Assembly (NCBI GenBank): GCA_017509685.1
Contig: JAFWPA010000020.1
Span: forward strand, 1 to 64,000
Direction: 5' to 3'
Source: Bacteroidales bacterium
Lineage (GTDB): Bacteria; Bacteroidota; Bacteroidia; Bacteroidales; UBA932
DNA length: 64,000 bases
The notes under the pieces are model-generated. The model was given only the letters and a program-made list of their open reading frames with translations. It was not told where the DNA came from and made no database searches. The first letter of the stretch is position 1; every line of letters starts with the position of its first letter. Position numbers and translations under genes: made by a program. Positions 17,571 to 26,750 of the stretch are shown one piece after another.

Positions 17571-20501
17571 TTACTGGAATTTTTTCATCACACCCTTCAA
17601 TAAGCCTTCCAGCTGGGGAGAAGTCTCCAGCGGGAAGCCGAAGGCTGCCACGCGGTAGCCGGGGCCGTCGTACCAGGTGGCGGCGGGGATCAGCGTGCCC
17701 TGATAGCGCATGAGGATCTTGCTGCGGCCCGATGCCGGCTTGATGCCGTCGGCGTTTTCCACGCGATACACGGTGGGGGACCATTCCTTGTTGTAGCTCA
17801 CGGCGGGCAGGCTGCTGCCGCGGGCGGGCATTACCTTGCCGGATGCGTCTCCAAAGTTGGTGAGCCATTCATAGCCCAGCACCTGCCGGATGAACTGCCG
17901 GGTGGTTTCGGGGCCTTTTTCCACCCCCTGATACACCGTGTCCCAGGCGTCGGTGCCAATATAGGCGCCGGAAATGAGCACGTGCCCGCCGGCCGATGTA
18001 AACTGCCGGAGCGCCGTCTGCAGGGATTCGGTGAATACGGTATAGCGGTCCGGGACGGCACCGCGGCCCACGCGGGTGGTGAGCTGCTTGCCGCAGATGA
18101 TATCGGCCGCAAAAGCGGGGGAAAGGCCGTCGAAGGCCTCTGCGCTGCAGGATTCCACGGCATAGCCGGCGCGCAGGAGCGCACGTCCGTGCTGGACGGA
18201 GAAGTCGAAGGAATTGCCGGCCACAATACTGCCGGCCTTGTCTATGTAGCAGCCGCCGAAGCCGGGGTTGTCGTCGTCCAGCCACTCCACGGATCGGTCG
18301 AACTGGTTCACGGCACCCGCATACAGCAGGTCCCGGCCCCACGGTACGCCGCTGTCCAGGTCCTCGGTGAAGCCGGCGTACTGCGGCGTGTCAAACCAGG
18401 CGGGAGCGGCCACGCGGGTGAAGTTGTTCACCACCACTACCTTTTGGGCCGTCCGGGACGGATATCCGGCGCACAGCATTTCGGAGGGGAAACTCTCGCC
18501 GCCGTCGTTGCAGGCGGTCACCTTGAAGCTGTACAGATGACCCTCTTCCAACGGGAGGCTCACGGTGGTGTCGTTCACCTGGTACCCGGCGTCGAAGCCG
18601 CTTTCTCCCACCCGCGTATATACCTTATAGTATTTGGGCGTGGCGGTGGGCTCCAGGCTGTCTTCCGTGGGCTGCCAGCGCAGGGTCACGCGCCCGTCGG
18701 CCAGGGTGGCCTTGAAGGCGTGCACCGGAAGCGGCTGCACGGCGTATTCGCAGCCGTAGCGGGCGCTCAGGTACTTGAGCATTCCCTTGTACACGGACCG
18801 CGCCGCGGTGAAGCGAAACTGCGGGTCCAGCCCGTAGCGCATATCGGCAAAATTCAGGTGCGAGAGGAGTTCCAGCAGCAGGGCCGGCACGTTGGGCGTG
18901 CGGCTCTCGCTGTAGGAACGGTCCCACAGCTGGCGGCGGGTCCACTCGGGCTCATACAGGGTGCGGATGTCGTTCACCACCTGCGTCTGCACCAGGTCGC
19001 AGTACAGGCGGCTGCTCATGCGGTCTTCGCCGTTGGGGAATTTGGCCTGCCCCTTGTTGGTGCGGGTATAGATGGCCAGTGTGCCCACAATGGAGTCGTT
19101 GGGCGTGACGCCGGCGTCGGTGTGCCAGGCCAGGGAGAGGTCCACGGGGATGCGCCGGCCGGTCTCGGACGGGTTCACGCGGGAGCCGCCGGTGAGTTCC
19201 TGAACCCATCGGCCCCTGCCTGCGTAATCCTTGGTGTATTCGTCCTCCCATTCGTCGAACAGGCCCAGGTCGATGCCCGCGTACTGCATGTTGTACAGAG
19301 CACCCTCCACGTAGGCGGGCATCCCGGAGATGCTGCCTCCGCGCTCGGTCTTGCCCATTCCGCCGCCGAAGCGCACGGCGTCGGCCGATACGATTCCGGC
19401 CGATGAACTGAGCGTGGTGAGCTCTACATAGCCGTCGTTGCCCTTGGCGAAGGGGAAGGTGCCCAGGTAGATCCAGGTGCCGCCGCCCATCTGTTGGTTC
19501 ACGTGCAACAGGCGCTCCCCGCCCAGGTAGTGGACGGTGTAGCGGGCGTCGGTGGTGCTGTTGGAGAAGCTCTTGTAGGAGATATAAACTGCGTAATCGC
19601 CCTTTTCGGGGATGTCCGGCCGCCAGAAGATGCGGTCGGGGTCTTTCTTGTCGGAGGTGACGGCATCGGCCATCCGGGCGGTGCCCATGGTGAAGGGGTT
19701 CTCCAGGTCTTTGTAGGACGGCTGGGCGTCGGCGAATCCCACTCCGGCATCGGCCCACACGCCTTTTTCGCTGTAGCGGCCCTGGCGGCGCATCCCTTGC
19801 TCGCGGGGGCCGGAGAAGGCGTCGTCGTTGTCGCACACCACTTCGTTCACCTGCGGGTCACGCTCGCGCGGGCACAGGAGCACGGCGCCGGCGTTCTCCA
19901 GCATGGGCATCAGGAAGGGGACCACGAAACTTTGCGTGAAGAGGTCTTCCATGGTGCGGTGATTGGGGGAGCGCTGCCATTCCCAGCGGTCGTTTTCCTC
20001 TTCCCAGTAGAAGCCGTGGCTCTGCCAGAGGGCGATGTGCCGGCCGCTCAGGCCCAGGGGCCACCAGTCGCTGCCGCGCACCAGGGCGGGCGTCTTCTCG
20101 CGGGGGTCGGCGGTGCGGAAACCGTTGCCGATGGGTTTGCCGTCGGCGGTGAGCTCCGGCATCGGGAGGGCGTTGAGGGGCTGTCTTCCGACGTAGAGAT
20201 TCCCCAGGGCGTACCCCCGCCGGGCGGTGCGGGAAAGGCTTTCCACCTGCGAGCGGAACCATTCGGGGTCCCCGGCGCGCCAGGGGAAGGCAGATGCGTT
20301 GGAGGAGAAGTACAAGTCTACGCTTTTGCCGCGCACGATGGCCTTGTCCACCTTGAAGGGGGAGACTACGCCCGTGCGGCGCATCATGCGCTGTTGGAGG
20401 GAATCGGCCACCGTCTGGAAATCCCGGGCCCGGGGTTTCTGCTGGGCCTCAAGGGAAAGGCTGGCGGCCGCCAGAAGGAGAATCAGGAAGAGACGCTTCA
20501 T
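17571..20501 (-). CDS. Secreted amidase-like protein with golvesin-type and Fn3-like domains
   Basis: 976 residues with a signal peptide (MKRLFLILLLAAASLSLEAQ). An N-acetylmuramoyl-L-alanine amidase-like fold seems interrupted: IALWQSHGFYWEEENDRWEW and VDLSLAWHTDAG supply histidines, and LLELLSHLNFADMRYGLD resembles the family's glutamate motif. Between them sits a golvesin/xanthan-lyase-like beta domain (YAVYISYKSFSNSTTDARYT). A fibronectin-III-like domain follows (about 610-690), then a DUF-like C-terminal domain. A role in peptidoglycan or polysaccharide cleavage is inferred. It is the last gene of the operon and overlaps the VanZ-like gene by 4 bp. Confidence 0.7.
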   Translation of the reverse strand: MKRLFLILLLAAASLSLEAQQKPRARDFQTVADSLQQRMMRRTGVVSPFKVDKAIVRGKSVDLYFSSNASAFPWRAGDPEWFRSQVESLSRTARRGYALGNLYVGRQPLNALPMPELTADGKPIGNGFRTADPREKTPALVRGSDWWPLGLSGRHIALWQSHGFYWEEENDRWEWQRSPNHRTMEDLFTQSFVVPFLMPMLENAGAVLLCPRERDPQVNEVVCDNDDAFSGPREQGMRRQGRYSEKGVWADAGVGFADAQPSYKDLENPFTMGTARMADAVTSDKKDPDRIFWRPDIPEKGDYAVYISYKSFSNSTTDARYTVHYLGGERLLHVNQQMGGGTWIYLGTFPFAKGNDGYVELTTLSSSAGIVSADAVRFGGGMGKTERGGSISGMPAYVEGALYNMQYAGIDLGLFDEWEDEYTKDYAGRGRWVQELTGGSRVNPSETGRRIPVDLSLAWHTDAGVTPNDSIVGTLAIYTRTNKGQAKFPNGEDRMSSRLYCDLVQTQVVNDIRTLYEPEWTRRQLWDRSYSESRTPNVPALLLELLSHLNFADMRYGLDPQFRFTAARSVYKGMLKYLSARYGCEYAVQPLPVHAFKATLADGRVTLRWQPTEDSLEPTATPKYYKVYTRVGESGFDAGYQVNDTTVSLPLEEGHLYSFKVTACNDGGESFPSEMLCAGYPSRTAQKVVVVNNFTRVAAPAWFDTPQYAGFTEDLDSGVPWGRDLLYAGAVNQFDRSVEWLDDDNPGFGGCYIDKAGSIVAGNSFDFSVQHGRALLRAGYAVESCSAEAFDGLSPAFAADIICGKQLTTRVGRGAVPDRYTVFTESLQTALRQFTSAGGHVLISGAYIGTDAWDTVYQGVEKGPETTRQFIRQVLGYEWLTNFGDASGKVMPARGSSLPAVSYNKEWSPTVYRVENADGIKPASGRSKILMRYQGTLIPAATWYDGPGYRVAAFGFPLETSPQLEGLLKGVMKKFQ

Positions 20502-20899
20502 TTTTTCTGTTTACGGATGTCCCAGATGCTCACCAGGAAGGAGCTTAGTACCAGGGCCGACGTATCGGCCACAAAATCCCAGGGATCCGCGCTGCGGTAA
20601 TCGGTGAAATGGGCCTGGCCCCATTCGGTGCCCACGGCCAGCAGGAGACCCACCGCCAGGGTGATGCCCACGAAGGTGAGCGTCTTGCGGGCTGTCTCAG
20701 TGTACCGGTCAAAGGCCAGGAAAGCCAGGATGGGGAAGGGGAAGAACATGCAGAAGTGCACCAGCTTGTCCGTGGGGATGCCGAAGAGGCTCCATTCCAC
20801 GGAGGGGGCGTTGTCAAAGCGTCCGAAGCACAGGTACAGCACGCCTGTCAGGTACAGCAGAAACAGGATGCGGAACAGTATTTTCTGGTTATGTGTCAT
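20498..20899 (-). CDS. VanZ-like small membrane protein
   Basis: 133 residues with four predicted membrane helices and the VanZ-family signatures KLVHFCMFFPFPILAF and EWGQAHFTDYRSADPWDFVAD (here only partly quoted as a motif region). The function is not known; VanZ relatives affect envelope antibiotic resistance. It is 3 nt downstream of the ABC exporter and overlaps the amidase-like gene. Confidence 0.8.
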   Translation of the reverse strand: MTHNQKILFRILFLLYLTGVLYLCFGRFDNAPSVEWSLFGIPTDKLVHFCMFFPFPILAFLAFDRYTETARKTLTFVGITLAVGLLLAVGTEWGQAHFTDYRSADPWDFVADTSALVLSSFLVSIWDIRKQKK

Positions 20900-20902
20900 C
20901 CT

Positions 20903-22756
20903 TTACAGGGCTTGCATGTCGTTCAGTTTCTTGTAATAGCCGTCCAGGGCGATGAGCTCCTCATGGCGGCCCCGCTCTACAATGCGGCCTTCGTGCATCA
21001 CGATGATTTCGTCGGCGTTCTTGATGGTAGAGAGCCGGTGGGCGATGGCGATGGTGGTACGGGAGCTCATCAGGCGGTCCAGGGCGTCCTGCACCATACG
21101 CTCGCTCTCCGTATCCAGGGAAGCGGTGGCTTCGTCCAGGATGAGGATGGGCGGGTTCTTGAGCACGGCGCGGGCGATGGAAAGCCGCTGGCGCTGACCG
21201 CCGGAGAGTTTGCTGCCGCGGTCGCCGATATTGGTCTGGTAACCGTCCTCCTTCTCCATGATGAACTCGTGCGCGTTGGCAATCTTGGCCGCGGCGATCA
21301 CCTGTTCCTCGGTGGCCCCTTCCACGCCGAAAGCAATATTGTTGAAGATGGTGTCGTTGAACAGGATAGGTTCCTGGTTCACATTGCCCATGAGGGCGCG
21401 CAGGTCCTTCACGTTCACTTCCCGGATGTCCTTGCCGTCCAGGGTGATGCGGCCGTCACTTACGTCCCAGAAACGGGGGATGAGGTCTACCAGCGTGGAT
21501 TTGCCGGCGCCCGATTCGCCCACGATGGCAATCATCTTGCCATGGGGGATTTCCAGGTCCACGTGGTCCAGGATACGGCGGTTGCCGTCGTAGCTGAAGC
21601 TCACATCCTCTAACTTGATACTGTGCTCGAAAGCGGTGAGCGGCAGGGGATTGACGGGATCCTTGATGGGGTTTTCGGCCTCCAGGATCTTGTTGATGCG
21701 TTCCATGGACGCCAGGCCCTTGCGTATGCTGTAGGAGGCTTTGGAAAGCTCCTTGATGGGCTCTATCACAGAGTACAGGATAATCAGGAAGAAGATGAAC
21801 GTGGGGGCGTCGATGAATTTACCGGTGCCCAGGAGGCTCTTGCCGCCCACGATCATGGCACCGCCCACCACCAGTACGATCATGAGCATGGTGGTGCCCA
21901 GGAATTCGCTTACGGGATGGGCCAGCTGCTGGCGGGTACTCACGCGGGCGATGCGGCGGCGCATCCGGTCCGTGATGTCATGGAACCGGGCGTGCATCTT
22001 TTTCTCGGCGTTGAAAGCCTTGATCACCCGCAGGCCGCCCAGGGTCTCGTCCACCTGGCTCATGGTGTCGCTCCACAGGGCCTGCGCCTCCAGCGACGTG
22101 CGCTTGAGCTGCTTGCCGATGAGGCCCATCACCCAGATGAACGCCGGCGCAAAGAGGATGGTGAAAATCATCATCTCCGGGCTTAACCAGATGAGGAAGC
22201 CGAAGTAAATGACGATGAGGATGGGGTCCTTGATCATGAGGGACAGGGACGCGATGATGGAATTCTCCACCTCGCTCACGTCTCCCGTGATGCGGGCCAC
22301 GATGTCTCCCTTACGCTCTTCCGTGAAAAAGCCGATGGGAAGGCTGAGAATCTTGTCGTAGATGCGGCAGCGGATTTCCTTCACGATGCCCGTGGAAATG
22401 GGAATCATCACCGCATTGGAGCCAAAGTAGCAGCTGGTCTTGAGCAGCGTGAACGCAATCATCACCACGGCCAGCAGGACCAGTGTGTTCACAATTCCGT
22501 GCGTGGCGGCGAAGTCCGACACATAGTAGTAGAAGTTGTTCACCACGATGTCCTTCTTTGGCATGTCCGCGCTCCACGGGATGAAGCTGTACACCTGGTC
22601 GTTCACCTTGAACAGGATCTGCAGCAGCGGTACCAGCACGGCGAACGAGAAGATGTTGAACACCGCACTCAGGATGTTCAGCACCACCGACGCTCCCAGA
22701 TGGCCCTTATACGGAGAGGCATACTGCCTCATGATTTTCAGGAAGTCCTTCAACAT
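20903..22756 (-). CDS. MsbA-like ABC exporter (fused permease and ATPase)
   Basis: 617 residues. Six membrane helices (1-330) are followed by an ATPase domain with Walker A GESGAGKSTL, signature LSGGQRQRL, Walker B ILILDEATASLD and H-loop AIAHRLST. Homodimeric exporters of this type flip lipids (MsbA) or export drugs and peptides. The position in an envelope operon favours a lipid or envelope substrate, but this is inference. Confidence 0.88.
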   Translation of the reverse strand: MLKDFLKIMRQYASPYKGHLGASVVLNILSAVFNIFSFAVLVPLLQILFKVNDQVYSFIPWSADMPKKDIVVNNFYYYVSDFAATHGIVNTLVLLAVVMIAFTLLKTSCYFGSNAVMIPISTGIVKEIRCRIYDKILSLPIGFFTEERKGDIVARITGDVSEVENSIIASLSLMIKDPILIVIYFGFLIWLSPEMMIFTILFAPAFIWVMGLIGKQLKRTSLEAQALWSDTMSQVDETLGGLRVIKAFNAEKKMHARFHDITDRMRRRIARVSTRQQLAHPVSEFLGTTMLMIVLVVGGAMIVGGKSLLGTGKFIDAPTFIFFLIILYSVIEPIKELSKASYSIRKGLASMERINKILEAENPIKDPVNPLPLTAFEHSIKLEDVSFSYDGNRRILDHVDLEIPHGKMIAIVGESGAGKSTLVDLIPRFWDVSDGRITLDGKDIREVNVKDLRALMGNVNQEPILFNDTIFNNIAFGVEGATEEQVIAAAKIANAHEFIMEKEDGYQTNIGDRGSKLSGGQRQRLSIARAVLKNPPILILDEATASLDTESERMVQDALDRLMSSRTTIAIAHRLSTIKNADEIIVMHEGRIVERGRHEELIALDGYYKKLNDMQAL

Positions 22757-22781
22757 ATCCTACAAAGATACGAAAAAAAGC

Positions 22782-23582
22782 TTACAGCACCAGCAGGGGT
22801 GTGGGGATGCCGCGTTTGAGGACGCGGAGAGAGAGGGTGCCGGGCTCCACGCCGGCGGCGGCCAGGGCGGCGCGGGCGCTGTCGTAGGCCAGTTCGGGGG
22901 TGTTGTTGTTGCCGCTCAGGTGGCATAAGAAGATATTGCGCAGGCCCGGGTGCAGGAACGTGCCGATAGCCTCGGCGCAAGCATCGTTGGACAGATGGCC
23001 AATCCCGTGGCTGATGCGGTCTTTCAGATATTGGGGATAATCCCCGCCCAGGAGCATGTCCATGTCGTAATTGGATTCCACCACCACCGTGGTGGCGCGG
23101 GAGGCCCAGGAAAGGGCTTCGGGCGTGGTGTGGCCCATGTCGGTCATGAGCACAAAGAGTTCTTCTCCGCAGCGGATGGCATAGCCCACGCATTGGGTGG
23201 CGTCGTGCGGCACCACAAAGTACTGCACGTCAAAATCCTCGGTAATGGGATTCCACACGCCGGCCTGCAGATTCTGGCGGAAAGGCCCTATCCAGTCCCG
23301 GGTGAAGGGATGCCACAGCAGGGCGTCGTGGATGGTGGGAGTGGTCCACACCGGCGCCTGCACCCGCTTGCAGAAAGAGCCCAGGGAGCGTATGTGGTCC
23401 CCGTGGTCGTGGGTGATCAGGATGGCCGAAATATTGGCATACCCCAGATGCAGCGCCTCCAGCTCTTTCTTGATGCGGCGGATTCCCACGCCGGCGTCTA
23501 TCATGATGCCGGAATGCGGGCCCAGGAGGAGGGAACAGTTGCCGCAGCTGCCGCTGGAAAAACTCACGAATCGGAGGCTCAT
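22782..23582 (-). CDS. Metallo-beta-lactamase-fold hydrolase, WalJ/YycJ type
   Basis: 266 residues. SFSSGSCGNCSLL opens the protein, as in the YycJ/WalJ family, and the metal-binding motif is LITHDHGDHI. Later ligands are visible in MTDMGHTTPEAL and SNYDMDMLLGG. Relatives are exonuclease-like or couple cell-wall signalling and DNA metabolism. The start overlaps the TPR gene stop by 4 bp (ATGA). Confidence 0.85.
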   Translation of the reverse strand: MSLRFVSFSSGSCGNCSLLLGPHSGIMIDAGVGIRRIKKELEALHLGYANISAILITHDHGDHIRSLGSFCKRVQAPVWTTPTIHDALLWHPFTRDWIGPFRQNLQAGVWNPITEDFDVQYFVVPHDATQCVGYAIRCGEELFVLMTDMGHTTPEALSWASRATTVVVESNYDMDMLLGGDYPQYLKDRISHGIGHLSNDACAEAIGTFLHPGLRNIFLCHLSGNNNTPELAYDSARAALAAAGVEPGTLSLRVLKRGIPTPLLVL

Positions 23583-25567
23583 AACTCTTTGTCCTTGTCG
23601 CAGTAGCGGGAAATGACGTCGTAGGCCCCGTCCACGCCCAGTTCACCGGCGCGGGACAGGTCAATACAACCTTTCTCCTTGTCTTTCAGATAGATGAGCA
23701 CCAGGCCGCGGTTGAAATAGGCACTGCCCATCCAGGGGTACAGCCGGATGGCTTTGTCGTAGCTGTCAATGGCCTGCACGAAGCGGGAACTCAGGCAGTA
23801 CAGATTGCCCAGGTTGAACTGAATGTACGGCAGGGAAGGCAGTATGGCGGCGGCGGCCTCCATATCGGCCAGGGCCTCGGAGTAGTCGTATTCGCGGCTC
23901 ACCTGTTCGCGTACACGGGCGCGGGTGTTGCCCTTGTCGTCCATCGTGAGCGTCTGTACGTTGGATTCGAAGGAGGCGATGAATTCAATCATCTCGGCCC
24001 GCAGCGCGCCGCGGTTCATCAGGTAGAAGGCCTTGTGGTAGGCGGCGTAGGGGGCGTTGTCATCGGCCTCGATGGCATCCGTGAAATCTTGAAGGGCGGT
24101 ATTGTACTGCTTCAGGCCCACTGCCTGCACTCCTTTCAGGAAGGGATCGTCCACCTTTTCCGCCAGGACGGCCGATGTCACCGGCACGGCCGACGGCTCG
24201 TTGGCCACCGTAAGCGGCAGGGGGGCCGATGCGATGAAGTTGTCCAGCAGGCGGTTCTCGTAGCGGTGCTCCAGCGCATAGCTGCCAGCGATAGTACGGC
24301 TCTCCACCACCGCAAAGCGGTACAGCGGTTTCAAGTTGATGTCTACGTCGCGGTGACGCAGCATCTCGTCTTCGAAGTTGCCGCCGCGGGCGAAGTCGGC
24401 GTCCAGCGCCAGCAGGCTGCTGTACTTGCGGGTGGTGTCGGAGAAATCGGCCCCGCCGGCTGTGGCCTTTTCGTATTCTGCCACCTTGGCGCGGGCTATG
24501 CGGTAATCCTCCTTGGAAGCGCGGTTCATCCCCATCTGCAGCTCTACGTAGGCGCGGTTCATATAGGCCTTGGCAAAGTCCGGATACAGTTCGATGGCCT
24601 TATTGTAGTCTGCCAAAGCGTCGTCCCAGCGCTGCATCTCGATGAAGAAGCCGGCCCGGTTGAAGTAGGCCAGCACGTTGCCGGGGTTGATGGCGATGAC
24701 GCGGTCCATGTCGGCCAGCGCACCCTCGTAATCGCCCACCTGGGCGCTTAGGAGGCTCCTGTTATATAAGGTAAGCGCGTTGCCGGGCTCGTATTTGAGC
24801 ACCGTATTCAGGTCCTTCATGGCCGATTTCAGGTCCCCGTTTTCGGACCGCACCAGGGCGCGGTTGAAATAGGCCAGGGTAAGGGTGGAGTCCAGCTCGA
24901 TGGCTTTGTCCAGGTCCTGCAAGGCTTCGTCGTACTGCTTGCGGGCCGCCTTCAGGGAGCCGCGGCGGATGTAGCCTTCGGGCTCAAAGCGGTCCAGCTT
25001 GATGGCGTGGTTGTAGTCTTCCAGCGCCTTCAGGGAGTCTCCCAGGAACAGATAGGAAGCACCGCGGTTCAGGTAGGACGAAGGGTCCTTGGGCTCCTGG
25101 CGGATGTATTTGTCAAAGTCAGATACTGCGCGCTCGAACTGCCGGCTCAGGAAATAGGTGACGCCGCGGGTGAAATACAGGCCGGCCGATCCCGGACGCA
25201 GCTCGATGGCCCGTTCCAGGTCCCGGAGCGCGGCGTCGTAATTGCCCGTTCGGCTTTCCGTAATGGCCCGGTAGTGGTAACCGGACGTGAACACCGGGTT
25301 CAGGCGGACGGCGGTGGAGAAATCGGCCCGGGCGCCGCGAATGTCGCCCAAGTTGTATTTGGCGATACCCCTGTAAAAGAAGGTCCAATAATCTGTGGAG
25401 TCCAGTTGGGCCAGTATGTTGAAATTGGCCACGGCCTCGCTCAGACGTCCGTCCTGCAGGGCGGTGCGGCCCCGGAAGGAGAAGACGTCTTTGTCGTACT
25501 GGGCCCGTGCGCACAGGGGCAGCAGCAGGGCCAGGCACAAAGCGGCGAAGCGAAGGTGGTTTTTCAT
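23579..25567 (-). CDS. Periplasmic TPR-repeat protein
   Basis: 662 residues. The start at 25567 gives a clean signal peptide (MKNHLRFAALCLALLLPLCA); longer in-frame starts at 25582 and 25642 would put unrelated residues in front. At least ten tetratricopeptide repeats follow with the usual pattern (for example AYFNRALVRSENGDLKSAMK, VLAYFNRAGFFIEMQRWDDA), then a less regular region (390-480) and further repeats. It is probably a scaffold for protein complexes in the periplasm. First gene of the five-gene operon. Confidence 0.85.
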   Translation of the reverse strand: MKNHLRFAALCLALLLPLCARAQYDKDVFSFRGRTALQDGRLSEAVANFNILAQLDSTDYWTFFYRGIAKYNLGDIRGARADFSTAVRLNPVFTSGYHYRAITESRTGNYDAALRDLERAIELRPGSAGLYFTRGVTYFLSRQFERAVSDFDKYIRQEPKDPSSYLNRGASYLFLGDSLKALEDYNHAIKLDRFEPEGYIRRGSLKAARKQYDEALQDLDKAIELDSTLTLAYFNRALVRSENGDLKSAMKDLNTVLKYEPGNALTLYNRSLLSAQVGDYEGALADMDRVIAINPGNVLAYFNRAGFFIEMQRWDDALADYNKAIELYPDFAKAYMNRAYVELQMGMNRASKEDYRIARAKVAEYEKATAGGADFSDTTRKYSSLLALDADFARGGNFEDEMLRHRDVDINLKPLYRFAVVESRTIAGSYALEHRYENRLLDNFIASAPLPLTVANEPSAVPVTSAVLAEKVDDPFLKGVQAVGLKQYNTALQDFTDAIEADDNAPYAAYHKAFYLMNRGALRAEMIEFIASFESNVQTLTMDDKGNTRARVREQVSREYDYSEALADMEAAAAILPSLPYIQFNLGNLYCLSSRFVQAIDSYDKAIRLYPWMGSAYFNRGLVLIYLKDKEKGCIDLSRAGELGVDGAYDVISRYCDKDKEL

Positions 25568-25613
25568 CAAAAAAATTTTCATTTCAGCCACGAAATAGCT
25601 AATTTCGCGCCAA

Positions 25614-26600
25614 ATGACAAAGATACTAAAAATATTTATCATAAGCCTCCTGCTCCTGGAGCTTCCCGCCTGGGGACAGGGCTACACCATCTCCCCGGTG
25701 AATGCCGATGCCGTCCTGAACGCCGAAACCATCCGCTCCAACGTGGAACACCTTTGCGCCAAAGAACTGGGCGGCCGGGCCACCGGCACCGACGGCGGCC
25801 GCAAGACCGCGGCCTGGCTGGAAGGCAACTTCCGCGTGCTGGGGCTGCAGCCCCTGGGCGGCGCCTGGCTGCACGGCTTCAACACCTCCGACGGCATGGC
25901 CCGCAATGTCATCGGCCTCATTCCCGGCAGCGCCTCGCCGGCCCGGTACGTGATCCTGATGGCGCACTATGACAACCTGGGCATCCTGAACGGCACCTTC
26001 TATCCCGGCGCCGACAGCAATGCTTCGGGTGTATCGGCCCTGCTGCAACTGGCCGAGATGGTTACGCGCATGAACACCTGCCACAAGATTTACCGCAACG
26101 GCCTCATCGTGGTGGCTCTGGACGCCAAGGAGAAGAACCAGGGCGGCGCCGAAGAGCTGTGGCGCCTCATTTCCCAGCGCAAGCTCCTGGACCCCGTTTC
26201 CGGCAGCCCCGTTACACCGGACCAGATTTCCCTGGTGGTGAACCTGGACCAGATTGGCGGCACTTCGTCACCCCTCACCGAAGGCAATCCCCGTTTCCTG
26301 ATGATGCTTTCGGATGAATCCACCGGCCGCCGCAACTCTCTGGACAACGCCAACAAGGACCGCGGATTCGGCCTGGAACTGGCCTATGACTATTACGGCA
26401 GCAAGGACTTCACCCGTCTTTTCTTCCGCCGCATCTGCGACCAGCGCGTGTTCCTGGACCACGGCATCCCCGCCGTGATGTTCACCAGCGGCATCACCCT
26501 CAACAACAATAAGTCCACGGACACCCCCGACTCCCTGGACTACGACGTCCTCAAGGACCGCATCCGCCTCATTTTTCGCTATCTGGACAAGGTGCTGTAA
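25614..26600 (+). CDS. Secreted M28-family peptidase homologue, likely degenerate
   Basis: 328 residues with a signal peptide (ILKIFIISLLLLELPAWG). The M28 fold is evident from ILMAHYDNLG (His118), PGADSNASGV (bridging Asp134) and VVNLDQIGG (Asp212). The usual EE pair reads Lys172-Glu173 (DAKEKNQGG), so the catalytic base seems lost, and no histidine occurs at the final ligand position (NNNKSTDTPDSLDY, about 297-310). It may be inactive or use another chemistry. It is divergent from the TPR gene with 46 bp between starts, and a TAATTTCG box lies 5 nt upstream of the ATG. Confidence 0.75.
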   Translation: MTKILKIFIISLLLLELPAWGQGYTISPVNADAVLNAETIRSNVEHLCAKELGGRATGTDGGRKTAAWLEGNFRVLGLQPLGGAWLHGFNTSDGMARNVIGLIPGSASPARYVILMAHYDNLGILNGTFYPGADSNASGVSALLQLAEMVTRMNTCHKIYRNGLIVVALDAKEKNQGGAEELWRLISQRKLLDPVSGSPVTPDQISLVVNLDQIGGTSSPLTEGNPRFLMMLSDESTGRRNSLDNANKDRGFGLELAYDYYGSKDFTRLFFRRICDQRVFLDHGIPAVMFTSGITLNNNKSTDTPDSLDYDVLKDRIRLIFRYLDKVL

Positions 26601-26644
26601 GGCCCCGCTGTAAAGGCCCTGGACCTGGTCCACCGCTGAGGTTT

Positions 26645-26750
26645 CAGCGTCAGGCGTAAGTTGTTGATTATCAGTGTATATAGAAATTTTCTTTAGCCCG
26701 AACAGACTAAAGAAAATTCGCAATAGTATTGATAATCAGCGAGTTAGCTA
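26645..26750. repeat. Dispersed hairpin repeat, copy 2
   Basis: Outer arms GTTGATTATCA (26663-26673) and TGATAATCA (26730-26738) enclose a perfect 12-bp inner stem, AATTTTCTTTAG (26685-26696) with CTAAAGAAAATT (26707-26718). It fills the gap between the convergent M28 and recQ genes, and its right end supplies the recQ stop codon. Just upstream are a CGCTGA/TCAGCG hairpin (26634-26649) and TGGACCTGGTCCA (26620-26632), also found exactly at 5794-5806. Confidence 0.75.
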
